Positions 1-8,032 of a stretch of DNA of 41,623 nucleotides are shown here, one piece after another; the first letter of the stretch is position 1, and every line of letters begins with the position of its first letter. Location of the stretch: the NCBI RefSeq assembly GCF_047920995.1, contig NZ_JBLRWZ010000023.1:1-41623 (forward strand). The letters are read 5' to 3'. The DNA is from Aliidiomarina sp047920995 (lineage in GTDB: Bacteria > Pseudomonadota > Gammaproteobacteria > Enterobacterales > Alteromonadaceae). Under the pieces are notes generated by a model. The model saw only the letters and a list, made by a program, of their open reading frames with translations. It did not search any database and was not told the origin of the DNA. The translations under genes were made by a program, and so were the position numbers.

Positions 1-316
1 TATTGCTATGGTAACTTCGTTGGTGTCTTCATTAACGGAGATCCCAGTGCGCGCAGACGTAGCGATGACAGGTGAAATCACTCTTCGTGGTGAAGTGTTA
101 GCGATTGGTGGATTAAAAGAAAAATTACTTGCTGCGCATCGTGGTGGCATTAAGCGGGTATTAATTCCTAAGGAAAACGAGCGAGATCTAAAGGAAATAG
201 CGGATAATGTTAAGGCAGATCTGGAGATTTTTCCTGTACAGTGGATTGATGATGTACTTCAGTACTCACTCGCTGAAGATCCATATAAGAAGATGAAAAA
301 TAAGAAGAAATCCTAA
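1..316 (+). CDS. lon: Lon ATP-dependent protease, C-terminal fragment (5' end outside window)
   Basis: This is the last ~104 codons of the Lon serine protease, a cytoplasmic AAA+ protease that degrades misfolded and regulatory proteins. The reading frame is open from base 2, so the ATG at 8 is internal. The visible part is the end of the S16 protease domain. By alignment from memory to E. coli Lon, the first full codon corresponds to about Ile682, three residues after the catalytic Ser679, which lies just outside the window. The catalytic lysine of the Ser-Lys dyad is the second Lys of GGLKEKLLAA and falls at E. coli position 722 by this count. The typical C-terminal end (IDDVLQYSL) is followed by a short Lys-rich tail. 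hupB follows on the same strand, the usual gammaproteobacterial order. Confidence 0.96.
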   Translation, partial: IAMVTSLVSSLTEIPVRADVAMTGEITLRGEVLAIGGLKEKLLAAHRGGIKRVLIPKENERDLKEIADNVKADLEIFPVQWIDDVLQYSLAEDPYKKMKNKKKS

Positions 317-332
317 CTTTATGGGAATAAAG

Positions 333-365
333 AGGGGGCTGCCATAGCTCCCTTTAATAAAAATT
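333..365 (+). terminator. Weak intrinsic terminator after lon
   Basis: An 8-bp stem (AGGGGGCT at 333-340 with AGCTCCCT at 346-353, one G-U pair) has a 5-nt loop and is followed by a short interrupted T/A stretch. It is the only clear candidate for the end of the lon transcript. A second, AT-rich hairpin (AAAAGC 373-378 / GCTTTT 387-392) lies just downstream. The poor U-tract makes efficiency doubtful. Confidence 0.4.
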
Positions 366-493
366 GTTAAATAAAAGCGAAAAAATGCTTTTCATAAAAA
401 ATCACTGTGATAGCCTAGTAATCAGCCGCCCACCCCATGTATGTAAAGGCATTCAGGGAAATAGGGTGTCTTTAAAGTAAGCATTAAGAATGC

Positions 494-522
494 TTGAACT
501 AATGGTATAAGCTTGTTATAAA
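494..522 (+). promoter_or_regulatory. Putative sigma-70 promoter for hupB with overlapping inverted repeat
   Basis: TTGAAC (494-499) and TATAAA (517-522) are separated by 17 nt, a good sigma-70 arrangement about 65 nt upstream of the hupB start. A perfect inverted repeat, AAGCATT-AAG-AATGCTT (479-495), abuts and overlaps the -35 hexamer, as an operator might. The 272-bp lon-hupB gap holds no other gene. Confidence 0.5.
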
Positions 523-588
523 CTTTGCTGGACCATTTTTTGAATGGAACCATGGAACTCCATAATAACAATCTAAGGGGATGATACT

Positions 589-861
589 GTGAACAAGTCT
601 CAACTAATTGACAAAATCGCAGCAGACGCAGAACTTTCTAAAGCAGCAGCTGGTCGCGCACTTGATTCTTTCATTAGCGCGGTAACTGACGCACTGAAAA
701 GCGAAGACCAAGTAGCACTAGTAGGTTTCGGAACTTTCACTGTACGTGAGCGTTCAGCTCGCACTGGTCGTAACCCACAAACTGGTGAAACGATCAACAT
801 CGCAGCAGCTAAAGTACCAGCTTTTAAAGCGGGTAAAGCACTAAAAGACGCGGTGAACTAA
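589..861 (+). CDS. hupB: DNA-binding protein HU-beta
   Basis: This encodes a 90-residue HU-family nucleoid protein that binds and bends DNA as a dimer, compacting the nucleoid and assisting replication and recombination. The whole length matches the HU fold: N-terminal helices (NKSQLIDKIA), the GFGTF turn at about residues 46-50, and the DNA-binding arm with RNPQTGE at about 61-67, including the proline that intercalates between base pairs. The C-terminus ends in the usual PAFKAGKALKDAV pattern. The start is GTG at 589, preceded by TAAGGGG at 574-580 with good spacing; E. coli hupB also starts with GTG. Position directly after lon and before ppiD is the conserved context and favours HU-beta over HU-alpha. 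It is likely monocistronic, with its own promoter and a strong terminator downstream. Confidence 0.97.
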   Translation: MNKSQLIDKIAADAELSKAAAGRALDSFISAVTDALKSEDQVALVGFGTFTVRERSARTGRNPQTGETINIAAAKVPAFKAGKALKDAVN

Positions 862-920
862 GTAGTAAGCATTACAAAAACGTCGCGAATTCTGTGTTAT
901 ACTCGCGGCGCGATGACTAC

Positions 921-949
921 AAAAAGCGCATCGCTCGATGCGCTTTTTT
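921..949 (+). terminator. Strong intrinsic terminator after hupB
   Basis: A perfect stem AGCGCATC (925-932) / GATGCGCT (937-944) closed by GCTC is flanked by an A run upstream and a T run downstream (944-949). This separates hupB from ppiD. An ATG at 938 lies inside the stem, which argues against using it as the ppiD start. Confidence 0.85.
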
Positions 950-991
950 AATGTCAATTATTTAACAACTGTAGTTGGAATGAGTAAAACG

Positions 992-2854
992 ATGCTCGAA
1001 CGGATACGTGAAGGGGCTCAAGGCCCAGTAGCTAAGGTGATCTTGGTTTTAGTAATTATAACGTTTGCTTTCACTGGGGTAAGTGCTTACCTAGGTGGTA
1101 GCGTTGATGATTATGTAGCGAAAGTGAATGAGCGCGAGATCTCTCGTACCGATTTTGATCGCGCATATCAGAACCAACGCGCCACGATGGAACAGCAGTT
1201 TGGTGAAATGTTTAATTTACTTGCCGCTGATGAAGATTACATGCGAGAAATGCGCGCAGGCGTATTAGACCAAATGATTGAAGAACAACTCGCGATTGAG
1301 TTAGCAGCCAAAATGGGCTTGTCACAATCAGCTGATTCTCTACGGCGCGCCATTCGGCAAATGCCGGAGTTCCAGATTAATGGCCAGTTTAGTAATGATA
1401 TTTACCTTCGTCAGCTAAGCAATGCGGATTTCTCGCCAACAATGTTCCGTGATTACTTACAGGAACAAATGAGCCGAGTAGCGCTGATGCAAGGTGCGTT
1501 TGGTAGTGAATTTGTATTGCCGAACGAAAACGAGCGCTTGCAGGTTCTGCAAAATGAGCGTCGTAGCGGTAAATACGCGGTGATTTCTGCTGCAAACTTC
1601 TTAGATGATGTAGAAGTGAGTGCTGCGGAAATCGAAGAATTTTACTTTCAGAATCAAGACGCATTTCGCCAAGAAGAACAAATTCAACTTGCCTATCTTG
1701 AACTTGATTTTAACGATGTAATTGCCAGTATTGATATTGATGAAGATAGAGTACGCGATTACTACGATAATAATTTAGCAGCGTTTAGCAGCCAAGGTTC
1801 TCGTTCAATTGCCCACATTTTAGTTGAGTTTGGCAGTGACGAAGATGCTGCGTTTGCGCGTATGCAAGATATTCAGAACCGCTTAAACGCGGGTGAGGAT
1901 TTTGCCGAGCTTGCTGCTACGGAATCGGATGACATTTTCTCTGGTGCTGACGGCGGCGATTTGGGATTGTTAGAGCGCGATACGCTCGATCCAGATCTGG
2001 AAGATGCTGGCTTTGCTCTGAATGCAGAAGGTGATATATCTAATATCGTTCGCTCGGAGTTTGGTTTTCATCTAGTAAAACTTACTGAACTGAATGAAGC
2101 AAGCACTCAAGAGTTTGCTGAAGTAGCTGCAATGATTCGCAGTAACCTTGCCCGTGAAGAAGCGGATCGAATTTACTTCGAGCGTCAGCAAGAATTAGCT
2201 CGCATCACTTTTGAAGTGGACCATACGCTTGATGAGGCTGCAGAGGCACTTGGTTTATCGGTGAAAACTTCGCCATGGTTACGCAGAGATCAACCAACTG
2301 AAGGGTATGATGCTCCGGAACTATTACGCCAAGCGTTTTCCGATGACGTGCGTGAATTAGGCTTAAACTCTGAATTAGTGGAATTAGATGAGCGCAGCTT
2401 AGTAGTGCGGGCCGCTGAATATCAGGCACCACGCGTTCTGGATTTAGCTGAAGTTACCGATGATATTGCCAACTATCTGCGCGACGAAAAAGCAGAGCAA
2501 TTCGCAGCAGAACGAGCTGAAAATCAGTTGCAAGCTTTATTATCAGGTTCTGCAGCGGATCTTGAGTTTACTGAGATAACTGCAGCAGGGCGTTTCGGTA
2601 GTGAGCTACCTGGTGCAGTGCGGCAACAACTTTTTCGTATGCAATTGAGTGAGTCAGCTAATTACGTACAAGTAACACTTGCTAACGGTGATGCTGCAAT
2701 TGTTGCGCTAACCGATGTGTTGCCAGGCGCAGTGGATCCAGAGCAGGAAGAGCGCGCTAAGCGTCAGCTGGAAGGTCAATTTGCTGAGCTAGCCTACCGG
2801 TCGTTGATGGATGCATTGAAAGCCAATGCAAAAATCGAGCGTCGCAGACTATAA
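992..2854 (+). CDS. ppiD: Periplasmic folding chaperone / peptidyl-prolyl isomerase PpiD
   Basis: PpiD is an inner-membrane-anchored periplasmic chaperone that sits near the SecYEG exit and assists folding of exported proteins. The 620-residue product from 992 has a short cytoplasmic N-terminus, one membrane anchor (about residues 15-35, rich in V/I/L/F), a SurA-like N-terminal chaperone region, a PpiC/parvulin domain (about 270-365, with AHILVEF and the GGDLGLL motif) and a helical C-terminal region; E. coli PpiD is 623 residues. I chose ATG 992 because MLERIREGAQ aligns with the E. coli N-terminus and GGAATGAG lies 7-14 nt upstream. ATG 980 would add four residues. The in-frame ATG at 938 is inside the hupB terminator and is unlikely. 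The gene appears monocistronic, with a terminator on each side. Confidence 0.95.
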   Translation: MLERIREGAQGPVAKVILVLVIITFAFTGVSAYLGGSVDDYVAKVNEREISRTDFDRAYQNQRATMEQQFGEMFNLLAADEDYMREMRAGVLDQMIEEQLAIELAAKMGLSQSADSLRRAIRQMPEFQINGQFSNDIYLRQLSNADFSPTMFRDYLQEQMSRVALMQGAFGSEFVLPNENERLQVLQNERRSGKYAVISAANFLDDVEVSAAEIEEFYFQNQDAFRQEEQIQLAYLELDFNDVIASIDIDEDRVRDYYDNNLAAFSSQGSRSIAHILVEFGSDEDAAFARMQDIQNRLNAGEDFAELAATESDDIFSGADGGDLGLLERDTLDPDLEDAGFALNAEGDISNIVRSEFGFHLVKLTELNEASTQEFAEVAAMIRSNLAREEADRIYFERQQELARITFEVDHTLDEAAEALGLSVKTSPWLRRDQPTEGYDAPELLRQAFSDDVRELGLNSELVELDERSLVVRAAEYQAPRVLDLAEVTDDIANYLRDEKAEQFAAERAENQLQALLSGSAADLEFTEITAAGRFGSELPGAVRQQLFRMQLSESANYVQVTLANGDAAIVALTDVLPGAVDPEQEERAKRQLEGQFAELAYRSLMDALKANAKIERRRL

Positions 2855-2890
2855 GTTAACGCCTGCAGTAAATATCCGTGCATACATGAG

Positions 2891-2921
2891 AAAGCCCGCT
2901 ATAAGCTAGCGGGCTTTTTTT
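2891..2921. terminator. Strong intrinsic terminator after ppiD, possibly bidirectional
   Basis: AGCCCGCTA (2893-2901) pairs perfectly with TAGCGGGCT (2907-2915) across a 5-nt loop, and is followed by seven Ts. On the minus strand the same stem is followed by TTTCTC, so it may also help stop the convergent bat operon. Confidence 0.88.
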
Positions 2922-2925
2922 ATTG

Positions 2926-2983
2926 GTGCGCCGGGCACGGCGCGTAGCGCCTTGACGGGCGCTGTTCCCACAACAGAACGCCC
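2926..2983. repeat. Cluster of three GC-rich hairpins between convergent genes (REP-like)
   Basis: Three adjacent stems are visible: GTGC (2926-2929)/GCAC (2935-2938); GGCGC (2939-2943)-GTA-GCGCC (2947-2951); and GGGCGCTGTT (2957-2966) with AACAG..CGCCC (2972-2983, two-base bulge). The block is far more GC-rich than its surroundings and sits between the 3' ends of ppiD and batD. This resembles a repetitive extragenic palindrome. No second copy was noticed in this window, so repeat status is inferred. Confidence 0.5.
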
Positions 2984-3005
2984 ACTACAGAATTACCCAG
3001 ATTAT

Positions 3006-4742
3006 CTAATGTGGGTAGAGGCGTGGTAACGCATCATCAAGCCTTGGTTTTTGGTGTAGCTCTTGTACACATTTCCACAACGCGGCCCCTTCGCGCCATT
3101 GCTGCGGTTCTTTGCTGTACAACGCTGCTTCTATGCCCACTAAGTGAGTTTGTAACGCCTCCGAGCCTAGGGCTCTGGCAACATGGAATAAGCCACGAGC
3201 CGGCTGGCCAGTGCGCGCTTGGTGCCATGCGAGTAATGCGGTTCTTACCTGTTGGACAGAATTATTCTTGCACGCTTGTTTGAGATTATGCAGGGATTGG
3301 CGCGCATTCAACGGCACATACTCAGCTGCTGTTTTCGTTGGCGTTTGCTTTGCTCGATTAAACCACCATAGCAGGCCTGTAAGCAGCCATCCGGTAGCTA
3401 GCAGTACAGTTGCTAGCTGCCAATAGGTTAGCAGCTCATGCAGCTCTTCAGGAACGGGCGTGTGGCGTTGCCCAATATCGGCAATATCAGTTTCAGCTAC
3501 AGTACTCGTATCCTGGCTAGAACTTTCAGCTTGCACGCTGCCAGGAACGTTTAAGCCACCAGGCGGTACTGAGATGGTAACCGTACGTTCAGGAAGGTTA
3601 GCAAACTCTAACTGATCGGTACGGGTGTTCCACCAAGGAATTTGCACTGCGGGTAAGGTAAATTCGCCAGCATTTGCCGGCACAATTGCTGCAGTATAGG
3701 TAGCGCGAGCAATGGCAACCCCGCGAATAAGAGTACTTTCCTGTTGTCCTCGGTCAGGGTAAACCCGAAATCCGTCTGGGTATTCTACTGAAGGCATCGG
3801 CAATTGCTCAGGGCGGGCACCTGCGGCTGTAATTGTGATGCGCCGAGTAATAGGCTCACCGATTACATAACGAGTGCTATCTGGATCCCACTGTTCTTCC
3901 AATGTAACTTGTTCGCTTGGCAACCACTCTCCAACGAAGCCCGCCGGGCGTGGCCTTACCTCTATTGCTAAATCAGCGGAACGTGTGCTTACTGGCTCAA
4001 TGCGGCCTAGGGCGCTGAAGCTTCCTGGTTGCGTTCTCCGTACTTGGCCATCGAAGCGAACACCTGGCACCGTAAATTCGCCACTTCTGCGCGGTGTAAT
4101 TGCATAGGTACGGGTAAGTACTTGAAAACGACGGCCATCAATTACTTCTTGGCTTTGTCGATCTTGGCCTAATTGCTCTACACTCGCATGCTCGATAGAT
4201 GGCAGGCTCAAACTACCAGTTTCTAGCTGTTCGCCAAGATATAGTTTTACGGTGTATGTCACCTGCTGTTGTACATAAGGAGTTTCGGTACTTAAGCTAG
4301 CCTCAACAAACGAGTTCCGATCTTGGCTTGGTTGGTCGGCGGCGCGAACCACTTCTACTTTGATTGGCGCGGTGCTGCTGGAGCCTATAGCGAATGCAGG
4401 TATTTCGTAATTTCCCGCGCTAGGAGCGAGCAGCGTAACGCGCCACTCAGTACTTCGGGTGCGCTCACCATTGATGATAGACGTGCTGCTGCTTACCGAA
4501 GTGCTGCGAACTTCAAAATCGTTAATCAGTTGTTCAGGTGCAAACGCATCGCGCGTTAAGCTTTCATCGCTGGTGACCGTAAGAACAAATGCGGAATGCT
4601 CCACAACTGGATTACGATCAATACTAGCTATTGCCTGCTGAGCATCAGCAGCACTGGCCCAGCCCAATATCAAAAAAGCTGCGATAGCAAAGTATATGTG
4701 CCGCTGCAGGTAGTTTGCCAAATTAAAGGTTGGTGCAACCAT
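3006..4742 (-). CDS. batD: BatD-family protein (oxygen-tolerance/aerotolerance operon)
   Basis: This 578-residue protein looks like BatD: a signal peptide or N-terminal anchor (hydrophobic about 16-31, cleavage plausible after ADA at 34), a long extracytoplasmic region of beta-rich repeats, one C-terminal membrane helix (about 437-460, LLATGWLLTGLLWWF) and a cytoplasmic tail of about 115 residues. Bat proteins are linked to MoxR ATPases and envelope stress or aerotolerance, but their molecular role is not settled. The start is ATG 4742, five bases past the batB stop, with GAGG and AGG upstream. It is the last gene of the operon; the shared terminator region lies beyond its stop. Family assignment rests on topology, context and general sequence character. 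Confidence 0.8.
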   Translation of the reverse strand: MVAPTFNLANYLQRHIYFAIAAFLILGWASAADAQQAIASIDRNPVVEHSAFVLTVTSDESLTRDAFAPEQLINDFEVRSTSVSSSTSIINGERTRSTEWRVTLLAPSAGNYEIPAFAIGSSSTAPIKVEVVRAADQPSQDRNSFVEASLSTETPYVQQQVTYTVKLYLGEQLETGSLSLPSIEHASVEQLGQDRQSQEVIDGRRFQVLTRTYAITPRRSGEFTVPGVRFDGQVRRTQPGSFSALGRIEPVSTRSADLAIEVRPRPAGFVGEWLPSEQVTLEEQWDPDSTRYVIGEPITRRITITAAGARPEQLPMPSVEYPDGFRVYPDRGQQESTLIRGVAIARATYTAAIVPANAGEFTLPAVQIPWWNTRTDQLEFANLPERTVTISVPPGGLNVPGSVQAESSSQDTSTVAETDIADIGQRHTPVPEELHELLTYWQLATVLLATGWLLTGLLWWFNRAKQTPTKTAAEYVPLNARQSLHNLKQACKNNSVQQVRTALLAWHQARTGQPARGLFHVARALGSEALQTHLVGIEAALYSKEPQQWREGAALWKCVQELHQKPRLDDALPRLYPH

Positions 4743-4747
4743 ATTGC

Positions 4748-6556
4748 CTAATTACCTCTTGGTGGTGCTTGAAAACGCCTGCGTTGCGCTTCTAAGCGTA
4801 AGCGATTCTGTAGCAGTATCGCTGGATCATCATCTAAACTGCGTAGCAACTGTTCCAGTTCTGCGGCTTCTTCTGCAGATAAGTTATCTAGCTCTGCCGC
4901 ACGAGATTGTTGCTCTTCAGCGTTCTGCTCATGCGCATCGAACTCGTTGTCACTCGTATCCTGTTGTTCGTTATCAGAATCAGCTGGTGATTCGCTTACT
5001 GAGCTGTTTTGTTCTTGCTCATCTTGGCCTTGTGCATCGCTGGCGTCACCGTTTTCGTCAGGTTCGCCTTGTTGGTGTTGCTCACCTTCGTTATCCCCAT
5101 TGCCCTCATCGCCTTGCTCTTGCTCGTTAGCTTGTTCTTCAAGTAGCGATTTCACTAGCTCAAAATTCTCTTGTGCTAGCTGCCAATCTGGCCGTTGCTG
5201 CAGTGCTTGTGTGTAAGCATCAAGCGCTTCTTCTAGCTGGCCAAGTTTTGCCAAACTATTGCCTAGATTATAATAGCCTTCAGGGCTGGGGTCGGCAGCA
5301 AATGCACTTGCTGCTTGCGCATAATCTCCCGCGCGATACCACGCCATCCCTTGGGCTAGCGGTTTGCGGAAATTCATTGCTGCTTGCGTGTAATCACCTT
5401 GTGAAAAGCGCTCTTGCGCGTACTGTTGCTGAGTAAGAAACGGGCGCTGCCAAGCTGGCAGCTTTGCAACCGAAGTACTTGTAGCTTGCGCGTTATTATC
5501 GTCTGCTATGCGGTTGTTATTGTTACTCGCGGCATAGATTGGCTGAGGTAGAATAATCACCGCTAACAGCAGGCTCCAAACTACACCGCGCCGCGCTGCA
5601 ATTAGCAGCAAAGGAACGAGCAATAGCAATAGCCAAGGGCCAAAATCACGCCATTCATCGCCAGATTGTAATGCTTCGCTAATCGGGCTAGTTAAGGCAG
5701 GGAAGGTGAGCAGCTGCTCAACGTCTTGGTTACTGGTTTGAATTTGCGTAAATACCCCATCGGTTTCAGCTGCTATTCGTTGTAAATATTCCGGAATAAG
5801 TTGCGCAATAATAACGCGGCCTCGTTGATCGCGAAGCAAATCACCGTTGCTATCGCGAATGGGCGAGCCATCGCGTGTTCCGGCGGCGAGAATTGATACC
5901 CGATGCTGATTAGTTCTGAAAAAGCTGCGCAGTTCTTCCATATCTTCGCGCTGAATTCCCGCAGTAAGCCAAATGATTTCGCCATTTGCGTAGCCTGCAT
6001 CAGATAGTAATCGATGAGCTTCTTGCATGGCTAATAGTGGATGGTTACCCGGCACAGGCATCATTTCTGGCGTTAGTATACGCATGCTTTGCAAAATTGT
6101 GTCGCCGTCGCGGGTAAGGGGAGTTACGGTAAATGCGTCACCAGCATAGGCGATAAAGCCCAATTGACCCTCATTGAAATTATCTACTACATCAATAGCT
6201 TTGAAGTTAAGCCGTGTGTATCGATCTGGCGTTAGATCTTGCGCTCGCGTAGCCAGGCTGGCATCAAGTACTAGCACTACGCCGCGATCTTGATTAAACA
6301 ACGGCACCTCAATACGCTGCCAACTCGGCCCAGCAGCGGCCAGGATAGTGATAATCAGTGCGCTGAGTAGCATCCAAAAGGGCCAACGAGGCGATTTACT
6401 ACTACTGCCCGTGAGCAAATGAGCGCTTAAATGCGCGGCGATCAAGTTCTGCCAAGCATTTTGCTTGTGGAGGAGGTGCCAGAGCACCGGCGCTAAAATG
6501 GCGAGCAGTAAAAGTAGCCATAACCACTCCGGCCGAAGGAAATGAAATGCGTTCAT
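4748..6556 (-). CDS. batB: BatB-like von Willebrand A protein fused to a TPR (BatC-like) region
   Basis: A 602-residue membrane protein. Hydrophobic helices lie at about 10-29, 59-76 and 310-340. Between the second and third is a von Willebrand A domain (about 90-290). After the third come TPR-type repeats (about 395-465, with YYNLGNSLAKLGQLEEALDAY), then a long Gln/Glu/Asp-rich low-complexity tail and a basic C-terminus. The layout corresponds to BatB joined to BatC. The metal site (MIDAS) is degenerate: D98-A-S100-L-A102 where DxSxS is expected, and WLTAG (Ala199) where batA has LTDG; Thr148 is kept. Metal-dependent ligand binding may therefore be lost. It overlaps batA by four bases (ATGA at 6553-6556), so the two are probably translationally coupled. 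Exact function is unknown. Confidence 0.85.
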   Translation of the reverse strand: MNAFHFLRPEWLWLLLLLAILAPVLWHLLHKQNAWQNLIAAHLSAHLLTGSSSKSPRWPFWMLLSALIITILAAAGPSWQRIEVPLFNQDRGVVLVLDASLATRAQDLTPDRYTRLNFKAIDVVDNFNEGQLGFIAYAGDAFTVTPLTRDGDTILQSMRILTPEMMPVPGNHPLLAMQEAHRLLSDAGYANGEIIWLTAGIQREDMEELRSFFRTNQHRVSILAAGTRDGSPIRDSNGDLLRDQRGRVIIAQLIPEYLQRIAAETDGVFTQIQTSNQDVEQLLTFPALTSPISEALQSGDEWRDFGPWLLLLLVPLLLIAARRGVVWSLLLAVIILPQPIYAASNNNNRIADDNNAQATSTSVAKLPAWQRPFLTQQQYAQERFSQGDYTQAAMNFRKPLAQGMAWYRAGDYAQAASAFAADPSPEGYYNLGNSLAKLGQLEEALDAYTQALQQRPDWQLAQENFELVKSLLEEQANEQEQGDEGNGDNEGEQHQQGEPDENGDASDAQGQDEQEQNSSVSESPADSDNEQQDTSDNEFDAHEQNAEEQQSRAAELDNLSAEEAAELEQLLRSLDDDPAILLQNRLRLEAQRRRFQAPPRGN

Positions 6557-7566
6557 AGCTTCGTCCCCAGCTTGGTTTGGTTACGATTCAGCCAATAGCG
6601 AATACCGTAAAACCCCGTTTTCAAAAGCACTAATAACAAGGCTATAAGCAGCGGTATATGGGCTAAGCTAGTGCGTGGCCTAAAAAAGTGTTCGGCACCA
6701 ATAATGGGTTCAATTTCATCAATTACGCGATAGATATCTTCCATTTCCTCGGTTGTTCTGGCGCGGAAATATAGTCCGCCGGTACTAATTGCTATAGTGG
6801 CCAGAAAGCTCTCGTCTAAATCTGCACTTGGATTTATAACGCGTTCGCCAAACAGGCCTTGGATGCGCATTTCGTCGGAACCAATTCCGATCGTATGAAT
6901 TTTCACATCGTGGTTGCGGGCTAAATGAATCGCCTGTTCAGCATTAATCTTGCCAGTGTTAATCATGCCATCGGTGAGCATTAGCACAACTCGCTCTTTA
7001 CTTTCTCGTTCGGTGAAGTAGCGAATAGATAGGGCAATAGCATCGCCTAATGCAGTGCGCTGGCCTGCGAGGCCAATTCGCGCTTCTTCTGCCAGTTGCG
7101 CTACCGTTGTAAGATCACTGGTAATGGGCACGTAAACGTAAGCTGAATCAGCATAAACGATCAGGCCGATACGATCGCCTTGGCGCCGGCGAATGAAGTC
7201 AGCCAAAATACTGTGCGCTGCTTCCAGCCGGGTAATACGACGCCCGTTGTAGATCATATCGTCCACTTCCATACTGCCGGATAAATCCAATGCGATCATG
7301 ATCTCCCGTGCTTCCGGATTTAAAGCTATGGGTTCACCAACCCAACGTGGCTGGGCAATGGCGGCTACAATTGCCAACCAAATTAGGGTTGGGAGCAGCC
7401 AATAACAACGAATCTTGCGTGCTTCGGCCTGTTGCCGGATACGTAAAAAACGCGTTTGCGGCAGCCATAGTGCAGCCCTAGCTTGCGCCACAGGGGGGGT
7501 TAGCCAGCGCACAAGCAACGGTAGGGGCAGCAAAAGGAAAGCCCATAAGAACGCAAACTCAAACAT
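6553..7566 (-). CDS. batA: BatA-like von Willebrand A membrane protein
   Basis: This 337-residue protein has membrane helices at about 2-22, 55-72 and 306-326, with a von Willebrand A domain between the last two. The MIDAS site is intact: D94-L-S96-G-S98, the Thr of PITSD, and Asp in MLTDGM. This contrasts with the degraded site in batB next door. BatA-type proteins form membrane assemblies thought to work with MoxR AAA+ ATPases; the ligand is not known. The ATG at 7566 overlaps the end of the DUF4381 gene by eight bases, and its own stop overlaps the batB start, so translation through the cluster is likely coupled. Confidence 0.88.
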   Translation of the reverse strand: MFEFAFLWAFLLLPLPLLVRWLTPPVAQARAALWLPQTRFLRIRQQAEARKIRCYWLLPTLIWLAIVAAIAQPRWVGEPIALNPEAREIMIALDLSGSMEVDDMIYNGRRITRLEAAHSILADFIRRRQGDRIGLIVYADSAYVYVPITSDLTTVAQLAEEARIGLAGQRTALGDAIALSIRYFTERESKERVVLMLTDGMINTGKINAEQAIHLARNHDVKIHTIGIGSDEMRIQGLFGERVINPSADLDESFLATIAISTGGLYFRARTTEEMEDIYRVIDEIEPIIGAEHFFRPRTSLAHIPLLIALLLVLLKTGFYGIRYWLNRNQTKLGTKL

Positions 7567-8032
7567 GTTTTTGCTTCCTCGTAGCTACTTTCGGCAATCC
7601 TAGCTGCAACCAGCGCTCCATTAAACGCATATACTGTTGTTGCTGATTTTGGTTATTAGGCTGGTACACCGCTTGGCTAAACTCTTGCAGTTCCGCTGCG
7701 AATTGAGCTTGTTCAGCCGCTGGCATGGTACTGATTAGAAAACGTTGCCAATCACTACCTTGTAAAGCGGAGATATTTTCAGCGGGCCACACTTGCAATG
7801 CAGCACGTTTAACCACTTGATTGATTGCTGCAAGGCTATGGTTATGCTTGGCTAACTCTGCAGAAGCGGCACGATATACTTTGTGGCTCTTGAGATAGCG
7901 TAAGCGCCAAACGATTGCTGTGATAATCAGGGCGCACAAAATAACGAAAATGAGCCACCAGCCCCATGCCAATGGCCACCAACCTACCTGCTCTGCAAGT
8001 ACAATATCGTTTAGCTCGTTCAGCGGATTCAT
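7559..8032 (-). CDS. DUF4381 single-pass membrane protein of the moxR/bat operon
   Basis: A 157-residue protein with the characteristic DUF4381 opening (MNPLNELNDI, then WWPLAWGWW), a membrane helix at about 22-43 and a soluble tail of about 110 residues ending in a basic stretch. Its function is unknown; the family occurs almost always between a DUF58 gene and batA in proteobacterial moxR operons, as here. I start it at ATG 8032, which forms an ATGA overlap with the DUF58 stop, has AGGTGG upstream and matches the usual N-terminus. An in-frame ATG six codons upstream (8050) would lie further inside DUF58 and is less likely. Confidence 0.85.
   Translation of the reverse strand: MNPLNELNDIVLAEQVGWWPLAWGWWLIFVILCALIITAIVWRLRYLKSHKVYRAASAELAKHNHSLAAINQVVKRAALQVWPAENISALQGSDWQRFLISTMPAAEQAQFAAELQEFSQAVYQPNNQNQQQQYMRLMERWLQLGLPKVATRKQKHV

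Noticed and set aside
938..991. Upstream in-frame start for ppiD at ATG 938
   Set aside because: It lies inside the stem of the hupB terminator, lacks a ribosome site, and the extra residues do not match the PpiD N-terminus.
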